Below, piece by piece: positions 8,889 to 17,179 of a stretch of 64,000 bases of DNA. Source of the DNA: Leptospira idonii (lineage in GTDB: Bacteria > Spirochaetota > Leptospiria > Leptospirales > Leptospiraceae); contig NZ_RQHW01000079.1 in the NCBI RefSeq assembly GCF_004770995.1, forward strand, positions 62,001 through 126,000, written 5' to 3'. The translations under genes and the position numbers were made by a program. How positions within the stretch are numbered: position 1 is the first letter of the stretch; each line of letters begins with the position of its first letter. Under the pieces are notes generated by a model, which was given only the letters and a program-made list of their open reading frames with translations, made no database searches and was not told the DNA's origin.

Positions 8889-9527
8889 TCCCAAAAGAAG
8901 TTTTCTATACTCTTCCCCGATCATTTCCATTCCGATCTGATTGGGGTGAATGGGATCGTCCACCGAATACAAAAGAAGTTGGCCGGAGTGGTTCGAAAAA
9001 AGTTTTTCCAAGTCCGCTAGCCTGTATGTGGCTTTGTTTCCTGCAAGATTACGAATTGTTTCGTTGTTTTCCCTCACACTTGTTTGAATCCCTACTTGTT
9101 CCGTCAAAGGTACAGTAGACAAAACAATAAAAGACGGGTTTTTGAGTTCCAACCTGTTTAATAACTCGGAATAGTTTTCCCGAAATTTATATGTACCTTG
9201 CGACAAAGCATCGTTCGTTCCCAATTCTACGATCCATATATCCGTAGGAATCCCTTCTATATGAGAGGAATTTTCGAGCCAGGAAGAGATGTTGTATCCT
9301 GCAATGGATACGTCCGTCACAGAATAGTTGTTAGGCAGCTTTGCTTTGAGTCCGAAACCATCCGATAATTGTGCGATTGAATCGCCCACTACGGTCACTC
9401 GTATGGGAACTGTTGAGACTGTGAGGAGGCTTTGTAAAGAGTCGTTATTTTGTTTCGAATCGTAACAATGGACGAAGGATAATGAGCAAAAAACTGCGAT
9501 GAGAAAATGAAATCGGAAACCTTTCAT
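8883..9527 (-). CDS. SGNH/GDSL-type hydrolase, exported
   Basis: The start chosen is the ATG at 9527, which overlaps the stop of the upstream glycosyltransferase gene as ATGA and gives a proper signal peptide ([13 protein letters not shown]...). A Cys follows at SFVHC, which may be an atypical lipobox. The SGNH blocks are present: block [13 protein letters not shown] (nucleophile Ser), block III ELGTNDA (oxyanion Asn) and block V DPIHPNQ (catalytic Asp and His). The family includes esterases and acyl or acetyl hydrolases acting on lipids, glycans or peptidoglycan. Coupling to a glycosyltransferase suggests a glycan-modifying role, which is an inference. Confidence 0.88.
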   Translation of the reverse strand: MKGFRFHFLIAVFCSLSFVHCYDSKQNNDSLQSLLTVSTVPIRVTVVGDSIAQLSDGFGLKAKLPNNYSVTDVSIAGYNISSWLENSSHIEGIPTDIWIVELGTNDALSQGTYKFRENYSELLNRLELKNPSFIVLSTVPLTEQVGIQTSVRENNETIRNLAGNKATYRLADLEKLFSNHSGQLLLYSVDDPIHPNQIGMEMIGEEYRKLLLGL

Positions 9528-11071
9528 GGGACAGCCGGAATCGGTTTGCGATAAACAATTGTTTGGTAATGGAGCCAATGGTTGCTGGGAACGGGGATAC
9601 TCCATTCTTCCCGAATCCAGTCAGGATGTTTTTCCAAAAATGCACTGATGGATTTGTTCTTTAAAGATTCGTTGTAAAAAACAAAAGCTTCTTGGTTTTC
9701 GATCGTGGTTTTATAATCGTCTGTTGGAAATTCCAGTTCTCCAGGAATGAATTCCAAAATATTCTGGTTCGGATTTTTCTCTTTTAAGTAGAAGTAAGGA
9801 TCGGGGAGTGCTTGTAGATAAACGTTTTTATAGGGACGAAGGACCGTTTCCAATCTTTGGAAATGAGCCGTTAGTATTTTTTCACTGTCAAAGCGGATCC
9901 AATGCAAATTCGTAATCTGAATCCAGCCTAACAAAGATAATAAAATTCCCCCGGCCGCCAAAATCCTACCTAAGGATTTTTGTTCGATCAAAATGGCCAT
10001 TCCCCAGGCGAAAGGGAAAAGGAAATGATAAACATACCATCCTTCCGAAGAAGAGTATAATGCGAGTAAAACGGTGATCCACCAAACCCAGAATAATTTC
10101 ATTCGGGGAGAAAGAGTTTTTTTATCTTTCAAAAAGGCCAAAGAAACTGCGGACATAAGAAGAATTTGAAGAGCGATCAAAACAAGTCTGATTTTAGAAA
10201 ATGCGAATCCGAAGAGGAAAATTTTCAGCTTAGTCAGCAGATCGAAACTTCCCAGAAGAGTTTTTTTACGGATCAACTGAGCTCCGAACTGCACTTGAAA
10301 CAAATACCAATCCGGATGGATGTAAAAGGCCCAAACGAGCAGAGGAAGAATTCCACCTAATCCAAAATATACGATTTTCTTCCGGAAATCTTTTCTGTCA
10401 GATAACAACGAATATGCTGTCACCAGTCCCAAAGAAGCCCCGAAAGGATGGGAAAGTGCGGAACAAGAAAGCAGAATCCCCGCTAAAAAAGACTTAAAGG
10501 AACTTTTTCCCTTCGAAGTGGCTGCGATCAGACTCAGTAAAAAGAAAAAAGAAGTGAGTCCTTCCATTCTGGCAGCGGAACCGAATCGAAAGAACAAAGG
10601 TTCCATGAGTATGGTTGCGAATCCGACTAACATTCCCGGTCTGCTGAATTTGAATCGAGAGGAAAGAACCAAAAACAAACCTGCGGAAGCATAAATGGTC
10701 AAAGCACTGAGGAGTCTGACTGTAAAAATAGTCTGTGGGAAAATTTTGAGAAACCCTGCGGATGCAAGCATATAGGAAGGAGGCATCCAAAGTGTTTTCG
10801 ATTCCATCCCTGGAATCAGTCCTTTTAGAACTGTAGTACCTAATACACCTGTATTGGCAAACGACTGAGCGGGAGAAAAGAAAAGAACCTCATCCGGCCA
10901 AATAGGAGGAAGATAAGGATGATTTAGAAAAAAGAAGATCCAGAAAAAGGCGGATAGAACGAAAAAGGCAAGAATCGGCAATCGGTTCGAAAAAAGACTA
11001 TTTGGAAAGAGAAGCGGTTGCTTCTTGTTCTGTTTCGAAGACTTCAAAGAGATCAAGCAGTTCCACCACAT
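9524..11071 (-). CDS. Membrane glycosyltransferase, GT-C fold (GT39/ArnT-like)
   Basis: A polytopic membrane protein of about 500 residues with some ten hydrophobic segments. The first luminal loop has PPIWPDEVLFFSPAQSF, matching the acidic catalytic site (DE) of GT-C enzymes that use polyprenyl-phosphate sugars. A soluble C-terminal domain of about 120 residues follows. The start is uncertain: the ATG at 11071 overlaps the STAS gene by 74 bases, whereas a TTG at 10981, just after the STAS stop, would put translation right before the first membrane segment. The gene ends in an ATGA overlap with the SGNH-hydrolase gene. Substrate unknown. Confidence 0.82.
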   Translation of the reverse strand: MWWNCLISLKSSKQNKKQPLLFPNSLFSNRLPILAFFVLSAFFWIFFFLNHPYLPPIWPDEVLFFSPAQSFANTGVLGTTVLKGLIPGMESKTLWMPPSYMLASAGFLKIFPQTIFTVRLLSALTIYASAGLFLVLSSRFKFSRPGMLVGFATILMEPLFFRFGSAARMEGLTSFFFLLSLIAATSKGKSSFKSFLAGILLSCSALSHPFGASLGLVTAYSLLSDRKDFRKKIVYFGLGGILPLLVWAFYIHPDWYLFQVQFGAQLIRKKTLLGSFDLLTKLKIFLFGFAFSKIRLVLIALQILLMSAVSLAFLKDKKTLSPRMKLFWVWWITVLLALYSSSEGWYVYHFLFPFAWGMAILIEQKSLGRILAAGGILLSLLGWIQITNLHWIRFDSEKILTAHFQRLETVLRPYKNVYLQALPDPYFYLKEKNPNQNILEFIPGELEFPTDDYKTTIENQEAFVFYNESLKNKSISAFLEKHPDWIREEWSIPVPSNHWLHYQTIVYRKPIPAVP

Positions 11072-11336
11072 CGAATACCTTCTTTACAGGAGGTGTGATG
11101 CAGCAAAGTTTCAACTTTCTTCCTTGTTTGTCCAGCTCTCTCACCATCCCCACGAAAATTCTAATTCCGGAAGAGGAAATGTAAGAGATTAGCTCTAGGT
11201 TGATGATGATGTCACCTTCACCGTTTTGCACATCGTCTGCCAATTTGGCTTCCACTTCATCGGAATGAGTGATGTCCAAACGTCCATTGAGATGAACTAA
11301 AGTGTGTTTCCCTATTTTTTTGGTGATAATTTCCAA
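10998..11336 (-). CDS. STAS-domain anti-sigma-factor antagonist
   Basis: A lone STAS domain of 112 residues (SpoIIAA/RsbV type). The phosphorylation loop is ISYISSSGIRIFVGM; the Asp often seen before the first Ser is replaced by Ser but the phospho-acceptor Ser-Gly is kept. Such proteins bind an anti-sigma kinase when dephosphorylated by a PP2C phosphatase. The window encodes two intact SpoIIE-type phosphatases far away (32.7 and 51.4 kb) that could serve it, but no adjacent kinase is seen. It lies upstream of and overlaps the GT-C gene. Confidence 0.93.
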   Translation of the reverse strand: MEIITKKIGKHTLVHLNGRLDITHSDEVEAKLADDVQNGEGDIIINLELISYISSSGIRIFVGMVRELDKQGRKLKLCCITPPVKKVFDVVELLDLFEVFETEQEATASLSK

Positions 11337-11390
11337 AACGAGCCTACTTAGGGCAACAATCTCGTAAATAAGTTATGCTTCAAGAAAATT

Positions 11391-12005
11391 TTAGGCGGCT
11401 TTGCACTTGAAATCATCAAAAAACTCATGTTTTTGCGAATTCTGATACAATATGAGTCTTTGTTTGGTCGATTTGGAGGACCTGTGCCCTAAAAAAGTCT
11501 GAATTTCACGCAAAGGAAACCCTTGGTCCCAAAAATAGAGCGCGATGGCATCCCGAATCAGGGGGACATTCACTTCTTTTTGCAGAAGCAGGCTCGCTTT
11601 TTTAAGAATGTACTGCACCGATCGTTTCTCTCTTGCTCCGTCTTTGCCTGGGAACAAAGATCGATCGGGGTTTTCTTCATAGGAATAACGATAGAGTTCT
11701 TTTGAAAATTCATTAGCAAGAGTTATGTTTCTTTTTTGTAATCTATTTCTTTCCGGGATGCACATGGAGGTGGATTCATAGTCGAAATTATGTATCTTAC
11801 ACATTAAAAGTTCGGGAACGGAAATGCCTGTGGAAAATAAAAATTTTAGAATGAGATAATGAATGTGGTTTTTGTTTCTAAAATAGAAGAACAGTTTTCT
11901 GAGATCGGATTGAGTGAAGAGACAAGTTTCAAAATGAGAAAGATCGACGATCAAATCCAATGGGAGAAGGGGGAAAGTGTTGTTGAGAGAGTTTTGATTA
12001 CGCAT
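11391..12005 (-). CDS. Degenerate tyrosine-recombinase-like protein
   Basis: The 204-residue protein follows the layout of a XerC/D catalytic domain, with residues 56-75 (FSTGISVPELLMCKIHNFD) matching the usual ATGLRxSELxxLxxxDID helix, and residues 148-187 matching the HxLRHxFAThL...LGH...Y region. The catalytic set is eroded: the first Arg is lost (GISVPEL instead of GLRxSEL) and the His of HxxR is Pro148. Arg151, His174 in LGHRS and Tyr187 remain. It stands alone between the STAS gene and telA, without an excisionase, att-like repeats or phage genes. It may be a domesticated DNA-binding protein. Catalytic activity is doubtful. Confidence 0.65.
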   Translation of the reverse strand: MRNQNSLNNTFPLLPLDLIVDLSHFETCLFTQSDLRKLFFYFRNKNHIHYLILKFLFSTGISVPELLMCKIHNFDYESTSMCIPERNRLQKRNITLANEFSKELYRYSYEENPDRSLFPGKDGAREKRSVQYILKKASLLLQKEVNVPLIRDAIALYFWDQGFPLREIQTFLGHRSSKSTKQRLILYQNSQKHEFFDDFKCKAA

Positions 12006-12094
12006 ATTAGTTTTCCAAAGAAATTATCGGAGTAAAAATTTCACCTTTCCGCTAATTCTATGTAATATATGCCTTCTACTTGGCATTTAGTTCC

Positions 12095-12100
12095 TATAAT
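12095..12100 (+). promoter_or_regulatory. Possible -10 box for the telA operon
   Basis: TATAAT, a perfect -10 hexamer, lies about 100 bases upstream of telA in the 196-base divergent gap. No good -35 box is found at 16-18 bases; a TTGGCA is only nine bases away. Weak support. Confidence 0.25.
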
Positions 12101-12201
12101 AAATTGACTTTTTCACCTTTTTGCCCGAATTCTTTTTCTGCTTGATTCTCTGTTCCATAAATTTCAAATTTTGGGAAACAGAAAATTAGGATGATGTGCG
12201 T

Positions 12202-13272
12202 ATGGATTCCCTGGAATTAAAATCAAAAGACCCTGAACTTCAGTTAACCGAAGAAGATATGAAAAAAGTCCAGGAGTTGACTGGCCAGATCAAATTGAAT
12301 GATCCGAATGAAATCATTCAATACGGATCTTCTGCGCAAGCTAGAGTTTCCGAATTTGCGGACAAGGTGCTTGCCGAAATCAAAACGAAAGACTCCGGTT
12401 ATGCGGGAGAATTATTAAACAACCTCCTATTCAAAGTAAAAGATCTCAATCTGGACGGGATCGGAGGAGAAGGAAGTCCTTTGGCAAAAATTCCTGTGAT
12501 CGGCGCTCTCTTCGACGCATCCAGGCGATTTTTGGCGAAATACGAAGATCTATACTCTCAAATCGAAAAGATCATCGAAGAACTTTATACGGCAAGAACC
12601 ACTCTCACAAAAGACATCACTCTTTTGCAGGCGTTATACGAAAAGAACTTGGAATATTTCAAAGACATTCAGGTTTATATCGCCGCAGGTGACTTAAAAG
12701 TCACAGAACTTAGGGATAAAATCCTTCCTGAGATGTTGGAAAAAGCGAAAGCACAAGGCGATACTCTTGCATCTCAAAAATACCAAGATATGGTGCAGAT
12801 GGTAGATCGTTTCGAGAAAAAAATACACGATCTAAAACTCAGCCGTGTTCTTTCTTTGCAAACCGGACCTCAGATCCGTTTGATCCAGAACGGAAATCAG
12901 GTGTTAGTCGAAAAAATCCAAAGTTCCATCCTCAATACGATCCCTCTTTGGAAAAATCAAATCGTTATCGCTTTGGGACTCATCCGCCAAAAGAAAGCTT
13001 TGGAAGCTCAAAAAGCGGTCAGCAAAACCACAAACGATTTGATCCAAAAAAACGCAGAGATGTTGAAGACGGGAACGATCGAAATTGCGAAAGAATCCGA
13101 AAAAGGAATCGTAGAGATCGAAACTTTGAAGAAAGTAAATCAGCAGTTGATCGAAACCATCACCGAAACTTTGAAAATCCAGGAAGAAGGCAGAAAAAAA
13201 CGAAAAGATGCGGAACAAGAGTTGGTAAGACTCGAATCCGAAGTCAAACAAAAGTTATTGGAAGCTAGATAA
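12202..13272 (+). CDS. telA: TelA family toxic-anion-resistance protein
   Basis: The protein has the TelA/KlaA layout: an acidic start, a conserved IPVIGALFDASRRFLAKYEDL stretch (residues 95-115), a long helical body with LYEKNLEYFKDIQVYIAAG, and the RLIQNGNQVLVEKIQSSILNTIPLWKNQ region, then a coiled-coil C-terminus rich in Glu and Lys. TelA proteins are linked to tellurite, bacteriocin and cell-envelope stress, but their mechanism is unclear. I prefer the ATG at 12202 (AGGA ten bases before) to the GTG at 12196. It is followed after two bases by an XpaC-like gene, its usual partner in Gram-positive bacteria. Confidence 0.9.
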   Translation: MDSLELKSKDPELQLTEEDMKKVQELTGQIKLNDPNEIIQYGSSAQARVSEFADKVLAEIKTKDSGYAGELLNNLLFKVKDLNLDGIGGEGSPLAKIPVIGALFDASRRFLAKYEDLYSQIEKIIEELYTARTTLTKDITLLQALYEKNLEYFKDIQVYIAAGDLKVTELRDKILPEMLEKAKAQGDTLASQKYQDMVQMVDRFEKKIHDLKLSRVLSLQTGPQIRLIQNGNQVLVEKIQSSILNTIPLWKNQIVIALGLIRQKKALEAQKAVSKTTNDLIQKNAEMLKTGTIEIAKESEKGIVEIETLKKVNQQLIETITETLKIQEEGRKKRKDAEQELVRLESEVKQKLLEAR

Positions 13273-13274
13273 GA

Positions 13275-14138
13275 ATGGAACCATCCGAAATTCAATCTTC
13301 GGAAGAGAAAAGATGGGCGAGAAGAGCCCATCTAACTACTCTTCTAGTTTATCCTTTGGCACTACTTCCTTTCCCGTTCGCATGGGAAGCTTTGGGTGCG
13401 GTTGCGCTTCCTTTTCTTCTTTGGATCAGTAGACCTTCCGGTTCCTATTCCTCAAGACAGGCGTTGGAAGCGATGTATTTACAAACATTAGTTGGTCTGG
13501 GTTACTTCGGCTTCGGCCAGGCATTTTCAGAAGACAGAGTTCTCTTCGTATTTTCATACGTTTTCGTGGCTTTCCTTCATTTATTGTTTTTAGGTTTCGG
13601 TGTTTTTAAAACTACTATAGGTAAACCTCATAATTATCCTTTCAGTTTTATTCCTGCATTATTTGCTTCCAAAACGAGAAAGAAAAATTGGAACGATCTC
13701 AAAAAACGGTTTCAGAACGGAGGAGACTTCGACAAATTCAAAGCCCATTTGGAAAAAATTGACTCCGTAAAACAAACAATAGATGCAGAAGCGAAACTTT
13801 TGCCGGATGCGAATCTTCAAAGTTTAGCGAATCAATTTTCCGTTTCTTTGGAAGATCTCAAACTCAGACTTTTGGAAGATCCTTCTTCCTACAAAAAAGC
13901 GGAACAATATCTGAACTATTTTCCGGAGACTACTTCTAAGATCCTTTCTCAATACAATCGAGTGAGTCGGGGAGGAGAAGCGGACAATGAAAAAAGAAAA
14001 ACGGAACTGGAACAACTGCTCCAAGAAGTCATCAAAACTACGAAAGAAGTTCGCGGTAAACTGAAAGCAGACGAAACTTTGAACTTAGATGTTGAAATCA
14101 CCGCCATGAAAAAAAACATAGATTTTGGCGGATACTAA
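13275..14138 (+). CDS. DUF4870-like / XpaC-like membrane protein, TelA partner
   Basis: The N-terminal half resembles DUF4870: RRAHLTTLLVYPLALLPFP, then a second hydrophobic segment and SSRQALEAMYLQTLVG, with four membrane segments in all. The C-terminal half (from about residue 130) is soluble and helical and resembles the XpaC/5-bromo-4-chloroindolyl phosphate hydrolysis family found beside telA in Bacillus and relatives. The fused layout would anchor a TelA-interacting domain in the membrane, which is inference. The stop codon is directly followed by the ATG of the next gene. The family name does not prove hydrolase activity. Confidence 0.7.
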   Translation: MEPSEIQSSEEKRWARRAHLTTLLVYPLALLPFPFAWEALGAVALPFLLWISRPSGSYSSRQALEAMYLQTLVGLGYFGFGQAFSEDRVLFVFSYVFVAFLHLLFLGFGVFKTTIGKPHNYPFSFIPALFASKTRKKNWNDLKKRFQNGGDFDKFKAHLEKIDSVKQTIDAEAKLLPDANLQSLANQFSVSLEDLKLRLLEDPSSYKKAEQYLNYFPETTSKILSQYNRVSRGGEADNEKRKTELEQLLQEVIKTTKEVRGKLKADETLNLDVEITAMKKNIDFGGY

Positions 14139-14951
14139 ATGGAGTCGGAACTCAAAGACAGGTCTTATCATTTTCTTAATTTTTTACCTTCGGTCGGAAA
14201 CTTTTTAGCCGAAAAACATCTCTCTACAAATTTGCAGGTTTCCGAAAAGGGAACCTACGATTTGGTTACGGAAGCCGACTTGGGTGCGGAGAAAATGGTT
14301 TTGGATGAGATCCAAAAGTTTTATCCTCACGACGGTTTTTTATCCGAAGAGTTCGGAGAACATCACGGAGATTCCGGTTTCCGTTGGATTATAGATCCGT
14401 TAGACGGCACTACAAATTACACTCACGGCCTTCCTTTGTACGGAGTGTCCGTCGCGGTGGAACATGAAGATACCAAACAACCTGTGATCGGGATGGTTTA
14501 TTTTCCCGAATTGAATACTTTTTATCATTCCATCAAAGGCAAAGGCGCCTTCCGGGATAAAACTCAAATCCATGTATCTACTCGCAAAAGTATGAAAGAA
14601 GCCTTATTCGTTACCGGCTTTCCTTACGATAGAAACAAATCTTTGGATGTTTTGATGGTGTATTATAAATCCATACTTCAAAAATCGAGAGGCATTCGTA
14701 GAACCGGAGCCGCTACTTTGGATTTATGTTGGATCGCCGATGGTAAGTTTGACGGTTATTACGAATTGGGTCTTAAACCTTGGGATATGGCAGCGGCGGG
14801 ACTCATCGTACAAGAAGCAGGCGGAATGGTCACCACTATGGATGGGAACGACTTTAATGTTTATACACCCAGCATATTGGCGACGAACGGACTTCTTCAC
14901 GAGTTTTTACTCAATGAATTCGAAGGCCATATCAATCGAGTAGTTTACTAA
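14139..14951 (+). CDS. suhB: Inositol monophosphatase family protein
   Basis: The metal-dependent sugar phosphatase motifs are present: motif A as WIIDPLDGTTNYTHGLP, the upstream Glu in FLSEEFGEHH, and motif B as LKPWDMAAAGLIVQEAGG. Length (270 residues) is normal for IMPase/SuhB. It begins right after the stop of the XpaC-like gene (TAAATG), making a telA-xpaC-like-suhB unit. It ends in a 20-base overlap with the oppositely oriented glycosyltransferase gene. The substrate could be inositol phosphate or another sugar phosphate; the symbol is given by family only. Confidence 0.92.
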   Translation: MESELKDRSYHFLNFLPSVGNFLAEKHLSTNLQVSEKGTYDLVTEADLGAEKMVLDEIQKFYPHDGFLSEEFGEHHGDSGFRWIIDPLDGTTNYTHGLPLYGVSVAVEHEDTKQPVIGMVYFPELNTFYHSIKGKGAFRDKTQIHVSTRKSMKEALFVTGFPYDRNKSLDVLMVYYKSILQKSRGIRRTGAATLDLCWIADGKFDGYYELGLKPWDMAAAGLIVQEAGGMVTTMDGNDFNVYTPSILATNGLLHEFLLNEFEGHINRVVY

Positions 14952-16125
14952 CGACTCCAAGAAGTTTGTTCGTAACGATTTCTTTCGTAAAATTGGCCTT
15001 CACATAATTCTTTCCGTTGTTTCCCAGTCTTTGGCCCACTTCTTTGTGTTCCAAAAGATACTCCAGGGAGCGGCGGAAAGAAATTTCATCCGAATAATAC
15101 AGACCTCCCTGACTTCTTTCGCAGTGGCCCCGCATCACATCCGATTTACCGTTCACTAAAACAGGTTTTCCATACGACCAAGCTTCCATCATCGCAATGG
15201 AAAAACTTTCCAAAGGCGAAGGGTTTAATACCAAATAACAATCGTTTAGTAGCTTTTCTTTTTCTTTTTGTTCCACAAAACCTTTGAGGTGAACGGAAGA
15301 AGGAATGAGAGAATCGGGCAGATGTTTGTTTCCTATGCACGATAAAAAGATATTTTCGGAAGGATAAAATTTCCTCCATTCATCGTACTGACGAAAAAGT
15401 TCTCCGAATCCCTTTGCAGGTTCGATTCTCCCCAAGGTGAGTAGAGAAACGGATTCCGAATCTTCTTCGGTTTCTGTTTTTGCGAGATCCGGCATAGGAA
15501 CATAGGTTCCAATATAAGCATAGTTTGTCGGTAAAGTTCCCATTCTGTTTTTGTAAACTTCCGCTTCTTCGGGAGCATTAAAGGAATAGGAATATTTCGG
15601 TAAAAAAGTTCTTTCGTAAACGGGAAGTCTGAGAGGAGGTTCATCGTGAAACGTAGGAATGATCAGAACCGGTTTTTTCAGTTTGGGGAGCAATTTTACG
15701 ATGGGATAATACAAATATCCCACTAAAAGGAAGAGATCGAATTTATTTTCTTCCTCTAACACTGTATTGACGAGATCCGGAAGATAGGGACCTTGTTCTT
15801 GCAGAAAATAATCTTCCAGTCCTATAGGAACATCTTTCCCTTGTTTTAGGCAAAGTTCCAGAATCTGGTTCATATTGTTCATAGACCTGGTCTGTAAAAC
15901 GGGAAATCTTCTGATTCGGAGACCTTCCCATTCTTCCGTACCTGGTTTGAGTTCCGTTTTCCAAGTCGTATAGTCTTTCGCACAAGAAGTGAAAATGGTA
16001 ATATCGTAATGTTCTTTCAGGATTTCTGCGTAATCTTTTGCCAGTTTTTCCGCGCCGCCCGCAACATCGGGATGGAATCTGGGAATAACGATCGCTATCT
16101 TTTTTTTCTCAGAGGGAGCGGGCAT
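14932..16125 (-). CDS. Glycosyltransferase family 4
   Basis: A soluble GT-B fold enzyme of 397 residues. The N-terminal domain begins KKIAIVIPRFHPDVAGGAEKLA, the usual Gly-rich acceptor loop. The C-terminal domain has LLTLGRIEPAKGFGELF and the nucleotide-sugar site NPSPLESFSIAMMEAWSYGKPVLV with the E-x7-E signature. It is the last gene of a minus-strand run of four glycan genes, and its first 17 bases overlap the end of the preceding GT gene. A GGAAG lies just before the ATG. Probable role: adding a sugar to an O-antigen-like chain. Confidence 0.92.
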   Translation of the reverse strand: MPAPSEKKKIAIVIPRFHPDVAGGAEKLAKDYAEILKEHYDITIFTSCAKDYTTWKTELKPGTEEWEGLRIRRFPVLQTRSMNNMNQILELCLKQGKDVPIGLEDYFLQEQGPYLPDLVNTVLEEENKFDLFLLVGYLYYPIVKLLPKLKKPVLIIPTFHDEPPLRLPVYERTFLPKYSYSFNAPEEAEVYKNRMGTLPTNYAYIGTYVPMPDLAKTETEEDSESVSLLTLGRIEPAKGFGELFRQYDEWRKFYPSENIFLSCIGNKHLPDSLIPSSVHLKGFVEQKEKEKLLNDCYLVLNPSPLESFSIAMMEAWSYGKPVLVNGKSDVMRGHCERSQGGLYYSDEISFRRSLEYLLEHKEVGQRLGNNGKNYVKANFTKEIVTNKLLGVVSKLLD

Positions 16126-17179
16126 GTTCTTCCAAACTATTTAATAAAAGTTTTATGTCGGTGCGAGAGGAATAAGATTCAAGTCTTTGCGATTGTTTCA
16201 AAAGCACGGATTCTTTTTTATCAGGATTCGATTCGAGTTCCAGAATCATGTTTATGATTTCTTTGAAATTTTTCGTTCGAAACAATACTCCTGCTCCATC
16301 CATTGTTTCTGCAACGGCACCTGCATCGAATGCGATGACAGGAAGTTGGAACAACATGGCTTCGAGAAGAGGAACACAAAAACCTTCGTGTTCACTCATG
16401 GAAAGAAAATAACTGCTCTCTTGATAGAACTTGGAAAGGATCGCTTCGTTCACATAAGGAACGATTTGAACTTCTTCTTTCAATTCGTAAGTTCGAATCA
16501 TCATTTCCAATTCATCCAGATAGGTTTGTTGGTTCGGGTTGCAGAAACCTACGATTTTCATCGAAAAAGGTTTTTCCGAAAAAGATTTCCAGATTTTTGC
16601 GAATCGAATGAGATCGTCTTGCCTTTTGTTAGGTGCAATTCTTCCTACAAAAAGGAATTGGATGGGATCTTTTTTATGTTTTTCATGAGAGATATCTTTC
16701 CACTTCTTGAAATTGATATGAAGAGGAAGAAGTTTAGGGTTTTCGAAACCTAAATCCACTAGTTCGCTTCTATTGAAGTTGGATACCGCAAAATATTTGT
16801 TAAATTTTTCTTTGATTATGGAAAGATCGTTTCTGCCTTCTCTCAATAAATATGTGAATTTGAGATCGTAAGGCTCGAAAAAACCGTGAGGAGTCACATT
16901 ATGATAGATGAGTATTTTTCGATTGGGAAGTTTTAAAAGATAAGGAAGCACTTCCGTATGAATGGAATGATGATAGATAAGAACATCTTTGTCCGAGATT
17001 TTTGCTTTAGTGAATTTTTCAGCGTAGTTTCCTTCCGCCTTATAAACGTTTCCCGAAAATAATTTTCCTTTCCAGCCGTTGGATTGGAGGAGTTTTTTGA
17101 TCTCCATCATCTCTTGAGAGATAGCATCTCCCAATTGAAATCCCGCAGAGAATTGATGTACAGAAAAATTAAGATTCAA
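16109..17179 (-). CDS. Glycosyltransferase family 4
   Basis: The C-terminal domain has FLFVGRIAPNKRQDDLIRFA and the donor site SMSEHEGFCVPLLEAMLFQLPVIAF with the E-x7-E pair. The N-terminal domain starts LNLNFSVHQFSAGFQLGD, similar in layout to the neighbour at 17176. I choose the TTG at 17179: it overlaps the upstream stop as TTGA and has GGTGAG five bases before it, whereas the ATG at 17215 would overlap the previous gene by 40 bases. The protein is a close relative of the next GT4, suggesting duplication. Role in glycan assembly is inferred. Confidence 0.9.
   Translation of the reverse strand: MNLNFSVHQFSAGFQLGDAISQEMMEIKKLLQSNGWKGKLFSGNVYKAEGNYAEKFTKAKISDKDVLIYHHSIHTEVLPYLLKLPNRKILIYHNVTPHGFFEPYDLKFTYLLREGRNDLSIIKEKFNKYFAVSNFNRSELVDLGFENPKLLPLHINFKKWKDISHEKHKKDPIQFLFVGRIAPNKRQDDLIRFAKIWKSFSEKPFSMKIVGFCNPNQQTYLDELEMMIRTYELKEEVQIVPYVNEAILSKFYQESSYFLSMSEHEGFCVPLLEAMLFQLPVIAFDAGAVAETMDGAGVLFRTKNFKEIINMILELESNPDKKESVLLKQSQRLESYSSRTDIKLLLNSLEEHARSL

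Noticed and set aside
9528..9605. Extension of the SGNH hydrolase frame
   Set aside because: Lies in the glycosyltransferase gene and would hide the signal peptide; ATGA coupling supports 9527.
11391..12005. Prophage or genomic island marked by the recombinase-like gene
   Set aside because: No tRNA, direct repeats, phage genes or base-composition change nearby, and the catalytic set is incomplete.
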